From Cyrtodaria siliqua (Eukaryota; Mollusca; Bivalvia; Adapedonta; Hiatellidae), in contig JAWPHD010004495.1 of assembly GCA_037043455.1 (NCBI GenBank), positions 1 through 64,000 on the forward strand: a DNA stretch of 64,000 nt, given 5' to 3'. Numbering within the stretch: position 1 is the stretch's first letter; each line of letters opens with the position of its first letter. Made by a program: the position numbers and the translations under genes. Below are positions 32,641-42,075 of this stretch, piece after piece. Under the pieces are notes generated by a model. It did not search any database, was not told the DNA's origin, and was given only the letters and a program-made list of their open reading frames with translations.

Positions 32641-32775
32641 TAACTTGTTCTGGAAGTTTGTATCACCTCGAGTAGGTAAATGTCAGATCAGGGTCACACG
32701 AGAGGCATAGCCTCGAGTATGATCCTTATCTGGCATTTACCTACGAGAGGAGATACAAGCTTCCAGAACAAGTTA
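32641..32775 (+). repeat. Long hairpin, second copy
   Basis: Arms 32641-32656 and 32760-32775, same family as 24998-25128. Confidence 0.85.
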
Positions 32776-32803
32776 CTATAGTAACGATCCTTTTATTATA
32801 TAC

Positions 32804-34013
32804 TGCAGTGCCCTGATACCCCACCCACTCGTTTTGCATTACGATAAATATAAACATGCATTTTTATCGAACCATTGTCATGCCATTATAGGAGTGTTTC
32901 ATTGCACATTATTTGTTATTGTATTACCTATTTAATTCTGATGGAAATACCTCTGTGTCGCATGTGCATTGGATATGATCAGTCATTTTCCGCTATTATC
33001 GGATCCAGGAAGTGATTCGACGTCGGCCATATTTGTTGCACGCGGAGCTGCAGTGTGACGTCACTAGAACGTGACGGTGTTGGAGAGGTTCATTAGGGTT
33101 TTTTAAACATTGTATAGTGGGCGCCAAATTCAAATAGATTAACTTGTTAAATCTCTTTAATATATTGTTTATTTAAGTAATAACTGCTCTTATGTTATTC
33201 TAAATATATTGTTATTGCCAGTATAACGTTTTTTAATGATATTATTGAAGTAATACAACTGGATTTAGCTTGTATATTTGTAACTGTCGGATGTGTCGGA
33301 CGTGTTTGATACCTTTTTTGTACCTCTTTGTTCGAACTGACGGACGCTGTCCAACAGTTTTAGGGTGTAGGATTCTGGGGTATAAAAGCTGGAGTTTCCT
33401 ACAGTCTCGGGGCTCCGCAACTAAAATACTAAAATTCCAAAAGGCATATTGCACTTCATCCTCATAAATCTGGGTAAAATATAAGTTTTTAGATCTATTC
33501 TCAAGTTAAATAAGTATATTATAGATTGTTTGGCTATTTGGTATAGCTTTTAAGGTCTTTGTAGCGCTCTTTAGTATTTATTTATAAAACGTATTTTATT
33601 ATTAAATTTGAGATCGACTATTGATAGTACACTACCGACACATCCAAACCTCTTCAATATTGTATTCTGTCTGCGTGTTCAATTCACGGTATTTCGTTAT
33701 TTCGTGACCGAAACTTTACTTGTAATAGCTCTTATGAATATTATTAAACATCGTCGTTTAATTATTATCACAGCTTATTGTTAGGGGTTCACCTTAATAA
33801 AAGTAATCAGAACGTTGGCTTTGTTCAGATATATATACCCCTTAGTTTAAGTTAGTTATGCAGTGATCAGTTTAACATACTTTACATGCGGAGCCATTTT
33901 TTTTAACACTTGTTTTCTTTCTGTGCGTGCTGTAATCTAAGACTGCCTGGACTAAATAAATACGCAACTGATACGCACGTACGCTACCAACCCTAAAGTA
34001 TCAGCTCGTAACA
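32804..34013 (+). repeat. 5' LTR
   Basis: Begins TGCAGTGCCCTGATACC and ends CAGCTCGTAACA. TATA box TATAAAAG at 33381-33388; AATAAA at 33955-33960. Short minus-strand ORFs recur in both LTRs only because the LTRs are duplicates. Confidence 0.97.
33381..33388 (+). promoter_or_regulatory. LTR TATA box
   Basis: TATAAAAG about 30 nt upstream of a likely start region ('cctacagtctcgggg'). Confidence 0.7.
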
Positions 34014-34017
34014 TTTG

Positions 34018-34035
34018 TGGTGGCAGCGGTGGGAT
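34018..34035 (+). promoter_or_regulatory. Primer binding site, tRNA-Leu
   Basis: TGGTGGCAGCGGTGGGAT starts 4 nt after the LTR. Its complement ends ...CCGCTGCCACCA, matching, as I recall it, the 3' end of animal tRNA-Leu(AAG) including CCA over all 18 bases. Confidence 0.85.
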
Positions 34036-34135
34036 CCGTATATTTGTGACATTAAATGGTTACTTGCGGGTCCAGTGATACGAATCTTCACCTTACAATC
34101 AACAAGCAAGGTTGAATTGTTCATGAACATTTAAA

Positions 34136-35638
34136 ATGGCAGAGCAGTCAGACAGCGAAACAGAAATATTTATTAATTACCGGAACCATCCAGGGTTGAC
34201 AGAAATACACAACGGGGCCAGGTGTGATAGTGCCAGGGAACACGAAACTGGGGATAGAGGTATTCAGCTGAACTCATCTAGGTTAAGCACTACGGAGCCG
34301 GATGAGACATGGAATTCGACCCAAATTGAAAACGACATGCCAGAATCAAATCATCTTATGCGTCAGCATGACACAAACAATGACATCAACTTGTTAGTTT
34401 CTGATTATATTGAAACACGTCTTAGACGGCAACATGATGAGACAACGGCGGCGCTTAGGCAACAACAGGCAGAGTTTACTGGGGCGCTTAATAGGATGAT
34501 AACGTTGATGTCAACACAGAATACCAGCGAACAAGATATAAACAACGGTAGTAAACAAATCGCACAAAAAGAGACCGCGGGCGCACATGTGCACATCAGT
34601 AACTCATCTCAAGCGGCGAACGCGGATACTTTTACCGGAGATAGATTTTCGGAAAATCGTGCTATGCGAGCAGAGATCAATAGTCGCACGGACATCGGAC
34701 GGCAAGAAAATGATCATAACATCACATATTTGGAAAGAGCACAGACAGGCGCATTGAATGACAATTATAACAATTATAGAAGTTTTCATGAACAAGGAAG
34801 ACAATTACTTCGTGAAGAAAATGGAGTCATTACTTCAGCAAATAATCACATGGGCGCCAATAGGTGTATGCGCGGTGCAGAAAATGGGGATAATGTCATC
34901 AGAAATTACAGGGTATATGGGAACAATGTTGGGAACGGTCATTTAGCTGCCCCTGTACGTAATACAGTTACGCCAAGTCACGATCGCGACCGTGATGCCC
35001 GTTTTCGCCGACAGGTATCAAATTTGAACATTCCGTCATTTAATGGTAAAGACGAATGGGACGTGTGGATAAGCCGTTTTGAAGCAATAGCAAGGAGATA
35101 TGGGTGGTCAGATGAAGAGAAACTAGATCAGTTACTACCACGCCTGCAAGGTTCTGCTGGTGAATTCGTCTTTGCGCAGTTACCAAGTAGTATAGTAGAA
35201 GATTACCAGATGTTAATAAAGGAACTTAATAGTAGATATCGGGTAGTACATACCTCAAGATCGTATGCAGCTAAATTCAGTAGAAGAGGCCAACGTCATA
35301 ATGAAACGGCAGAAGAGTATGCAGCCGAACTGAAGATGCTTTATGATAAAGCACACGGATACAGAGATAGGAGGACCCGTCAAGAGGACCTATTAATGAG
35401 ATTTCTAGATGGCCTATTAGATGACGAGGCGAGGTTTGCAGTAGAATACCAAAAAGAGCCTGAGGATATAGATGAAGCGGTCTTCCATGTTGTAAATTTT
35501 ATACAAACAAGGGTGAGCTGCAAGTACGATAACTACGGAGACAGAAAGGCAAAGAAAGTAATGAGAAGGACGGTAGATTCGAGTAGCGATAGCGAGTTTG
35601 AAAATGAAGAAGATAGCAAGGAAGAGCGAATATATTAG
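34136..35638 (+). CDS. gag: Gypsy gag, N-terminal and capsid part (frame broken before zinc knuckle)
   Basis: 500 codons from ATG at 34136. A long Gln/Asn/polar N-terminal region (coiled-coil-like around residues 85-125) is followed by a Retrotrans_gag capsid domain at about residues 297-460 (NIPSFNGKDEWDVWISRFEA to VVNFIQTR), then an acidic Ser/Glu stretch. It forms the particle shell. The frame ends early at TAG 35636-35638; the zinc knuckle lies in the +1 frame directly after, so one extra base between about 35598 and 35638 most likely split gag. Confidence 0.92.
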   Translation: MAEQSDSETEIFINYRNHPGLTEIHNGARCDSAREHETGDRGIQLNSSRLSTTEPDETWNSTQIENDMPESNHLMRQHDTNNDINLLVSDYIETRLRRQHDETTAALRQQQAEFTGALNRMITLMSTQNTSEQDINNGSKQIAQKETAGAHVHISNSSQAANADTFTGDRFSENRAMRAEINSRTDIGRQENDHNITYLERAQTGALNDNYNNYRSFHEQGRQLLREENGVITSANNHMGANRCMRGAENGDNVIRNYRVYGNNVGNGHLAAPVRNTVTPSHDRDRDARFRRQVSNLNIPSFNGKDEWDVWISRFEAIARRYGWSDEEKLDQLLPRLQGSAGEFVFAQLPSSIVEDYQMLIKELNSRYRVVHTSRSYAAKFSRRGQRHNETAEEYAAELKMLYDKAHGYRDRRTRQEDLLMRFLDGLLDDEARFAVEYQKEPEDIDEAVFHVVNFIQTRVSCKYDNYGDRKAKKVMRRTVDSSSDSEFENEEDSKEERIY

Positions 35639-35969
35639 TGACAAAAGTAAGGAGATAGTAATCACAAAGTCTGAGCCCGAGCCTAACGAGGACGCTGTCA
35701 AAAACGCAATAACTCTTGAGGAAATATTGCAGAGAATAAGTAAACTAGAAGAGAACAAAAATGTAAATTATAAAAGGTTTGAAAAACAAAGGGGGCCAAT
35801 TTGTTACAACTGTCAAAAGCCAGGTCACATAGCCAGAGACTGCAAGGAACCAAAACAGGATAGAGGATACAGGGGCATACATCAAAATGCAAGGCAGGGA
35901 TATGAGAGGGCACACAGTCATATGTTGGCACGGGATCAGGGGAGAATGAGAAGCAATCCTTTAAACTAG
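35598..35969 (+). CDS. gag: Gypsy gag, zinc-knuckle (nucleocapsid) part
   Basis: This frame carries one CCHC knuckle (CYNCQKPGHIARDC, about 35812-35853) and a basic tail, the normal gag C-terminus for nucleic acid packaging. It has no convincing own start. It ends at TAG 35967-35969 directly after the heptamer TTTAAAC, where the ribosome is expected to slip into pol. Confidence 0.9.
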   Translation: MKMKKIARKSEYISDKSKEIVITKSEPEPNEDAVKNAITLEEILQRISKLEENKNVNYKRFEKQRGPICYNCQKPGHIARDCKEPKQDRGYRGIHQNARQGYERAHSHMLARDQGRMRSNPLN

Positions 35970-37930
35970 ATAGGACCGACCCTGGTGGCCAAAGGGAGGT
36001 CCGTAAGTATGTAAGTGGCCATACAAACGACCAGAAAATTGAAATTAACGTAGCCGACGATGAAGCTGTATTAGAAGAAAACTGTCAGAAGGTTCACCGA
36101 CCCATTAGAAGAAAGCGAGCTCTTGGCGACGGTATATATATAAAGGGCACAGTCGAGGACATCCCCATCCTTTTTACAGCCGATACAGGTGCTTCAAAGA
36201 CGGTTTTGTCAACAAAAATATATAAAAGATTATCAGAGGGAAAGAAACCTTCATTGAAGAAGTCGGCTTGTTTAACAGGAGCCGGCGGAACACCATTAGA
36301 TGAACTAGGAAAAGCTGACTTTAATCTGACTTTAGGCCCTCTAGAACTCAAGGTCGAAATAATAGTAGCAGAAGTTGAAGATGATTGCTTACTCGGGGTA
36401 GACATATTACAGAACGGACATGGTGGACCGGCAGACCTTATATTGAGCAAAGGGATTATTATGCTGAATAAGCAAGAAATACCGTGCTCTCAAGTGGGAC
36501 TGAAAGAAAGTGTAAGGAAGGTCACAGCCGCAGATCACTTTGTAATTCCAGGGATGTCGGAGGCTGTTATAGATGTATACGTAGCAAGAGACGAAACTGA
36601 TGATCTGATGAAGCAGTCAACATATATCATCGAGCCGACAGAAAACTTCAACGCATCCTATCCTTTAAAAATGGCTTCAACATTAGTAGACATAAATAGC
36701 TCGGTGACCACCAAGGTTCGTATGTTAAACCCCTTTAGTGCTCCTGTTTCTATTAGGCAAGATGTCGTCGTCGGCAATGCTGAGAGAGTCTTCGATGAAC
36801 CTCAGATTTTGACACCAAATGAAAGTAGTCAAGAGACGGAAAATAATAGATCAATAAGAAGAGTACAACTATCCCAGGTGAAGGTCGAACCTGTGTCTGA
36901 AGAAGCTCACACGTCTAAGCATTTATCAGGGGAAATGGATGTACCTGAGCATTTAGAGAGCCTATTTTATACAGCCAGCAAAGGACGGAGCCTTGACGAA
37001 CAGTTAGCTTTAGCAAACCTGCTAAAGAGGTTTCAAAACTCATTCTCAAAAGGTGATTGGGACATTGGTCAAACGGACATTGCAGAACACTCAATAAATA
37101 CAGGTGACGCGTTTCCAGTTAAACAGCCACCAAGAAGGGTCCCTATGGCCTACGCCTCAGAAGAGAAGAAGGCTATAGAAGATTTGTTAGAAAAGGGGGT
37201 AATTCGAAAAAGTACGTCCCCTTGGGCGTCGCCCATTGTCCTGGTCCGCAAAAAGTCTGGGGCAGTAAGACCATGCGTTGATTATAGACGGGTCAATGAA
37301 TTGGTAAAGCCGGACGGATTCCCGATGCCGCGGATTCAAGATTGTTTGGACGCTGTTTCGGGAGCTACTCTCTTTTCAACATTTGATCTAACAAGTGGCT
37401 ATTTTCAAATTCCCCTTAAGCAAGAAGATATACCGAAAAGCGCTTTTGTATGCAAGTACGGACACTATGAAATGACGAGAATGCCATTTGGTCTAAACAA
37501 CGCAGCCAGCACATTTCAGCGAACAATGGAGCTTGTGTTACAAGGCCTTCAATGGGAAACGTGCCTCATATACATAGACGATGTAATAGTGTTCGGCTCC
37601 AATTTCGATGAACACCTAACAAGGGTAGAGCAGGTATTGCAGAGATTGGAAAGCGCTGGTTTAAAACTTAATCCTGGAAAATGTGAACTGTTACAACAAG
37701 AGGTAGCGTTTCTGGGTCACATAGTTTCAGGGAACGGGGTGAAACCAAATCTCACAAATGTGGCAAAGATACTTTCTTGGCCACGGCCACAGACGGCAAA
37801 ACAGGTCAAACAGTTTGTAGCGCTTGGCTCTTACTACAGAAGATTCATTAAGAATTATGCACAAAAAGCTAGGCCAATGGTGGAACTTACCAAGAAAAGG
37901 GAAAGCGTTTATTTGGTCAGATGCATGTGA
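35906..37930 (+). CDS. pol: Gypsy pol part 1: protease and reverse transcriptase
   Basis: Open from 35906; entered by -1 frameshift. Protease active site DTGAS at 36182-36196. RT from about 37130: FSTFDLTSGYFQIP, MPFGLNNAASTFQ and the catalytic YIDDVIVF (YIDD at 37571-37582), then the thumb/connection (FLGHIVSGNGVKPN, YYRRFIKNYA). A stop at 37928-37930 follows a single-base frame break in the AAAAGGG-like run at about 37893-37903; the reading frame continues one base over in the next entry. Homopolymer position makes an assembly error possible. Confidence 0.95.
   Translation, partial: EGTQSYVGTGSGENEKQSFKLDRTDPGGQREVRKYVSGHTNDQKIEINVADDEAVLEENCQKVHRPIRRKRALGDGIYIKGTVEDIPILFTADTGASKTVLSTKIYKRLSEGKKPSLKKSACLTGAGGTPLDELGKADFNLTLGPLELKVEIIVAEVEDDCLLGVDILQNGHGGPADLILSKGIIMLNKQEIPCSQVGLKESVRKVTAADHFVIPGMSEAVIDVYVARDETDDLMKQSTYIIEPTENFNASYPLKMASTLVDINSSVTTKVRMLNPFSAPVSIRQDVVVGNAERVFDEPQILTPNESSQETENNRSIRRVQLSQVKVEPVSEEAHTSKHLSGEMDVPEHLESLFYTASKGRSLDEQLALANLLKRFQNSFSKGDWDIGQTDIAEHSINTGDAFPVKQPPRRVPMAYASEEKKAIEDLLEKGVIRKSTSPWASPIVLVRKKSGAVRPCVDYRRVNELVKPDGFPMPRIQDCLDAVSGATLFSTFDLTSGYFQIPLKQEDIPKSAFVCKYGHYEMTRMPFGLNNAASTFQRTMELVLQGLQWETCLIYIDDVIVFGSNFDEHLTRVEQVLQRLESAGLKLNPGKCELLQQEVAFLGHIVSGNGVKPNLTNVAKILSWPRPQTAKQVKQFVALGSYYRRFIKNYAQKARPMVELTKKRESVYLVRCM
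35960..36002 (+). promoter_or_regulatory. -1 ribosomal frameshift signal
   Basis: T-TTA-AAC at 35960-35966 is in the gag zero frame, followed by TAG. After a 6-nt spacer, GGACC (35973-35977) pairs with GGTCC (35998-36002), with CCCT/AGGG as an inner stem and a loop containing GGCC. A GGCC about 20 nt downstream could pair with the loop, giving a pseudoknot. Slipping -1 enters the protease/RT frame. Confidence 0.85.
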
Positions 37931-40046
37931 GATGGCGTTTTCAAGTATTAAAGAGGCGTTGGTGAGTCCAGAGATTATGGGCTACCCTCAGAATGATGGG
38001 GGAATATTTATACTAGATGTTGACGCCTGCGATTTAGGTATTGGTGCGGTACTTATGCAGATACAGGAAGATAGGGAAAGAGTAATTTCTTATGCCAGCA
38101 GGGCTCTTAACAAGGCAGAAGCAAATTACTGTATTACTGAGAAGGAACTATTAGCAGTGAGATATTTTGTGGAATACTACAGGCAATATCTCCTAGGTAG
38201 AAGGTTCAAGGTCAGAAGTGACCACCAAGCTCTGGTCTGGCTGTTCAAGCTCAGGGAACCAAGAGGGAAAATAGCGCGGTGGATTGAAGTATTATCACAA
38301 TATGATTTTTTGATTGAATACCGCCCAGGGGTCAAGCAAGGTCACTGTGATGCTTTATCTAGATGTGAAAACCCTAAGGATTGTGATTGTGCAGACGTAG
38401 ATATGAGTGAATCACTGAAGTGTGGTCCTTGCAAAAAGTGCCACAAGAGAGCAGACGATATGATGTGGATGTGGACAAGAACAGAGGGGAGTGAAATAAA
38501 TACTACACAGAGTCCAGAAATACAAAGTACTGGGTCGGTTGATAAAGTTGAAGTTAACAGGGAGTGCATTGGAAACTTAAAACCGGAAGTGCGGTTAGAA
38601 GTGAAAAGTGTCAAAGTAAGTGATGAAATACCCGGTACGAGTAGTGGCGGGGTGCCACTCATGGAGGCTGCAAAACAAGTCGACAATGCAGATATTAAAC
38701 TTAGAGCGGCTCAGTTAGAAGATCCCGAGATAGCGCCAATTTTACGGGCGAAAGAAGCGGGACAGAGACCGTCTAGTCGAGATATGGTAACTTCAAGTCC
38801 AGCGAGCAGGCACTACTGGGTTCTGTGGGAAGTGTTAACAGTTGACGATGGTGTTCTTCGGAAAACGTTTAAGAAGCAAGATGGAACTGGAGAATACAAA
38901 CAGAGCATAATACCGAGAATTAAAAGGAAAGACGTATTGTATCAGATGCACGATACATTGCTTTCTGGACATATGGGTTCAAAGAAAACAAAACAGAAGT
39001 TATTGCAGAGGTATTACTGGTACAACCTAAAGGAAGATGTGAACCTCTATGTGAAACAATGTGACATCTGCGCGGCAGATAAGAAGCCAACAAAGACTCC
39101 AAGATCCCCAATGGGAACATTAGGTACAGGAGCCCCCTGGGATATCTTGGCTACAGACTACCTTGGACCTCTTCCACTAACACCTAGAGGCAATAGATAC
39201 ATTTTGGTATTGACGGACCATTTCTCTAAGTATGTAGAAATTATTCCTACCCCAGACCAGACTGCAGAAGTATGCGCTTCCAAGATTCTAAACGAATTTG
39301 TAGCAAGATTGGGTTGTCCTCTTAGTATACACAGCGATCAAGGGAGGAATTATGAAAGCAGGGTTTTTAAAGAACTGTGCCGAATGCTAGAAGTTAAAAA
39401 GACGAGAACAAGTGCCAAGAACCCCCGATGTAACGGCCAGTCAGAAAGGTTCAACCGAACCCTAGTTAGAATGATTAAGGCGTATCTCTGCGGGGAACAG
39501 GAAAACTGGGATTTAAATCTGGGTTGTTTAGCAGGTGCATATAGGGCCACTCCCAGTGAAACCACAAAGCTCAGCCCTAACATGTTAACATTAGGACGTG
39601 AAGTTAGACTGCCCGCTGAATTAGTGTATGGGAGTTCGACTGCCAGCAAAGAAGAAATAACTTCCTATGGAGAGTATGTTGCCGTTCTGAGAGAAAAGAT
39701 GCAACATGCCCATGAGGTAGCCAGGAAACACTTGATTAATTCAGCGAGACGAAGTAAGGAACTGTACGACACACGACTAGCGATTAACATTTATAATGTC
39801 GGCGATGCGGTGTGGTGCCTTGCGGAAAACAGGAAAGTAGGAGTGACACACAAACTAGAGTGTACATATGCTGGGCCCTATTTGGTAAAGAGGAAGATGT
39901 CAGAGGTCAACCTCATTTTACAGTTAGATAACAGGGGCAAGGAGAAGGTCGTCCATCATAATAAGTTGAAGCCGTACGAGGGACCTCACACGCCGCGCTG
40001 GATCAAGAAAGCAAAACGGTTTCTGGTGCAAAGCGGAACATGTTAA
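37900..40046 (+). CDS. pol: Gypsy pol part 2: RNase H and integrase
   Basis: Continues pol after the frame break. RNase H: LDVDACDLGIGAVL (about 38013-38054), ASRALNKAEANYCITEKELL, DHQALVWLF. Integrase: HHCC zinc domain (H-x5-H then CDICAADK, about 38949-39083); catalytic D in LATDYLGP, D in HSDQG and E in QSERFNR (D-D-E, about 35 residues between the last two); C-terminal GPY/F-type module (YAGPYLVKRK) ending LKPYEGPH. No chromodomain follows. Stop at 40044-40046. Confidence 0.95.
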
Positions 40047-40327
40047 CCGCTCTTTGTTTGACCAGTGATGATAATTCTCAGATTTAAACTGACAAAGTTT
40101 GTTGTTTTGGGGGGTTGTTTTTTTATTTTAAGGGGGCGAGTTTTTATTGTATTGCTGATTATAAATAAACTGACTGATGATAGCGGTTTTGCGATTTCAC
40201 ATAGTTTTTTTTGTGTTTTTTAAAACGCGTTAATAACCGCCGGTATGTTACAACGGTATACTTATAGAACGGCAATTTATGAAGAGGAGACGACGATACG
40301 AAGCGTAAAACATACATAAGGGATGAT
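40047..40327 (+). other. Gypsy pol-ORF3 spacer
   Basis: Contains a second purine run ('taagggggcgag', near 40128) that resembles an internal polypurine tract and AT-rich sequence. No ORF of note. Confidence 0.5.
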
Positions 40328-41914
40328 GTGTCGATGGCAGATAGTATATTTTACGTCACTCATGACTGCTATTTAATTTCAGGAAGTATGAATCGCTTTA
40401 GTGCAGCGCATCAACGAGGACGAGCCTACAGGTGTAGACACTGCCATCGGAAGGGAAAGACTGAAATTAACACGAAACAGAGGCTGGAAGAGCACGTGTA
40501 TAAGTATCACGTCCCATATGACGAACAGCCATACTGGTGTCGGTTATGTTTGTTCAGGTGTCGCACCAAGACGGGCCTTTATGATCACGTCGAGACCTTT
40601 CCAAGACACCAAAGCGTCATGCGAGAAAAGGGGGTCACCCATTCCAGACCATTCTTGGTATGTAATTTAAATGGCCATCAGTTAAACGGGGAGGATTTGG
40701 AACTTTTGACAAAGGACGCCAGCATGCGATACTGGCTACACAAAGAGCTGCCGAGGTCACCTAAGGATATTTTGGCGCTAGCTATGGAAGAAGTTTTTCC
40801 TGGAGGTTTAAAGGAGTCACAGAGCGAAGGAACAGATGAGGAAAGGATCGAATGGGTAACTGAGAGTGGAGATGAGGACAAGGTGGGAGAGGTGCTTGTT
40901 GGTTTAGACGAAGAGGACGCGGAAGAGGTAAAGGAGCTGACAGAGCCTATGGATTTGAGAGTTGTGATACACAGAGAGGTAAATAAAGGATTGGATTTGA
41001 CGATAGGAAAGGAGGAGACGGTTGCGATTGATGTTACGGAGAGGACTAGTGAGAATGATTGGGTGGAACAAAGCTTGGACCTAACAGTGAGAAAAGAGGC
41101 GATTGTGACAGTTGACAATAAGGAGAAGGCAAGAGGAGCTGAGTGTGTAGAACAGGGACATGAGTTGACTGTAAGAAAAGAGGAGAAGGCAAATGAGGAG
41201 GGCGTTGAAGCAAAAGATGTTGGCAAGCGCACAGCGGAGGAGGAGGAGGAAGGTAATGGACGGGCTGGTAGAGCCAAGAAAAGGGTGAGACACTCCCTCA
41301 AGCGAGATGCAAGTGAGTCGTCATCATGTTCGTCGGAGGCGTCGTCGTCGTCATCATCATCATCTTCGTCATCGTCGTCAGCTGCATCAAGCGTTAGAGT
41401 CAAGGGGAACTCAGAACAAAAGTATTGTGATTTGGTAGGAGATATGATACTAAAATCGGGAGAATTAGTTGGGAGGCACATAGATAAAAACTCGGAAATG
41501 ATTCAGGCACTGCACCAGACAGTGGAGCTTTTACGGGAAGAGGTAAAAGAGCTAAGGGAAGAAAATAAGAGAAAGTCGGAGGAGCGGAGAAATCAAGCAA
41601 CGAATAGAGGGGACAACGACAGAGCGAGGACAGACAGGAAAGAAACAGGGGCAAAGAAGGAGATTGTACATGATGTTGAAGCATCAAAGGAGCGGGTACA
41701 GAGGAGTTCGGGCAAGGACAGAGCTTTAGTGACACAGGAGGCTGGTGCGGGATACGGTGTAGGAGCGAGATTAGGGAAGGAGAACAGGGAGGCAGACTTG
41801 GATGAAAGGCGCGGTTGGGGAGAGTGTAGAAGGAACAGTTATGGACAGAGGTATTATAGTCCAAGAAGGCACGTGAGTCAGGAACAGCATTTGTACAGGA
41901 GGAGAGACTGGTAG
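40328..41914 (+). CDS. Gypsy third ORF: two-zinc-finger acidic coiled-coil protein
   Basis: Up to 528 codons in the env position. A good splice acceptor ('tatttaatttcag', ending 40382) lies just before ATG 40388 (Met21), so translation from a spliced mRNA starting there is likely. Residues 36-61: C-x2-C-x16-H-x4-H; residues 71-94: C-x2-C-x12-H-x6-H. Then an acidic region; four short repeats (PMDLRV, LDLTIGKE, LDLTVRKE, HELTVRKE); a basic patch (AKKRVRHSLKR); a run of about 20 serines; a leucine-zipper-like coil (LHQTVELLREEVKELREEN); and a basic Arg-rich tail. No signal peptide or membrane segment, so it is not an envelope protein. Intact frame. I do not recognise the family; a nuclear or RNP role is inference. 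Confidence 0.85.
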   Translation: MSMADSIFYVTHDCYLISGSMNRFSAAHQRGRAYRCRHCHRKGKTEINTKQRLEEHVYKYHVPYDEQPYWCRLCLFRCRTKTGLYDHVETFPRHQSVMREKGVTHSRPFLVCNLNGHQLNGEDLELLTKDASMRYWLHKELPRSPKDILALAMEEVFPGGLKESQSEGTDEERIEWVTESGDEDKVGEVLVGLDEEDAEEVKELTEPMDLRVVIHREVNKGLDLTIGKEETVAIDVTERTSENDWVEQSLDLTVRKEAIVTVDNKEKARGAECVEQGHELTVRKEEKANEEGVEAKDVGKRTAEEEEEGNGRAGRAKKRVRHSLKRDASESSSCSSEASSSSSSSSSSSSSAASSVRVKGNSEQKYCDLVGDMILKSGELVGRHIDKNSEMIQALHQTVELLREEVKELREENKRKSEERRNQATNRGDNDRARTDRKETGAKKEIVHDVEASKERVQRSSGKDRALVTQEAGAGYGVGARLGKENREADLDERRGWGECRRNSYGQRYYSPRRHVSQEQHLYRRRDW

Positions 41915-42062
41915 GAGTGAGGACTTGTATGTGTATAAATACGGTGGATTGAAAAACATTTTAAATTGCATGAAAAATGACTTTTAAGTATTGTATATTT
42001 TTATTAGGGAAGGATTCATATAGTGTTATTCCTTAAGGAGGCAGTTGGAACTTTGCCTCTCT

Positions 42063-42072
42063 GGGAAGGGGG
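42063..42072 (+). promoter_or_regulatory. Polypurine tract
   Basis: GGGAAGGGGG three bases before the 3' LTR, the primer for plus-strand DNA. Confidence 0.85.
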
Positions 42073-42075
42073 TAT

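Noticed and set aside
33242..33467. Conserved 65-70-codon ORFs on both strands, repeated at 42513-42738
   Set aside because: They lie inside the two LTRs and are conserved only because the LTRs are recent duplicates.
40128..40140. Second polypurine run as a central polypurine tract
   Set aside because: Short and unsupported by any other signal; noted only within the spacer entry.
40678..41481. 267-codon minus-strand ORF rich in Ser and Asp
   Set aside because: Shadow of the third Gypsy ORF; its composition follows from the opposite-strand Glu/Ser codons.
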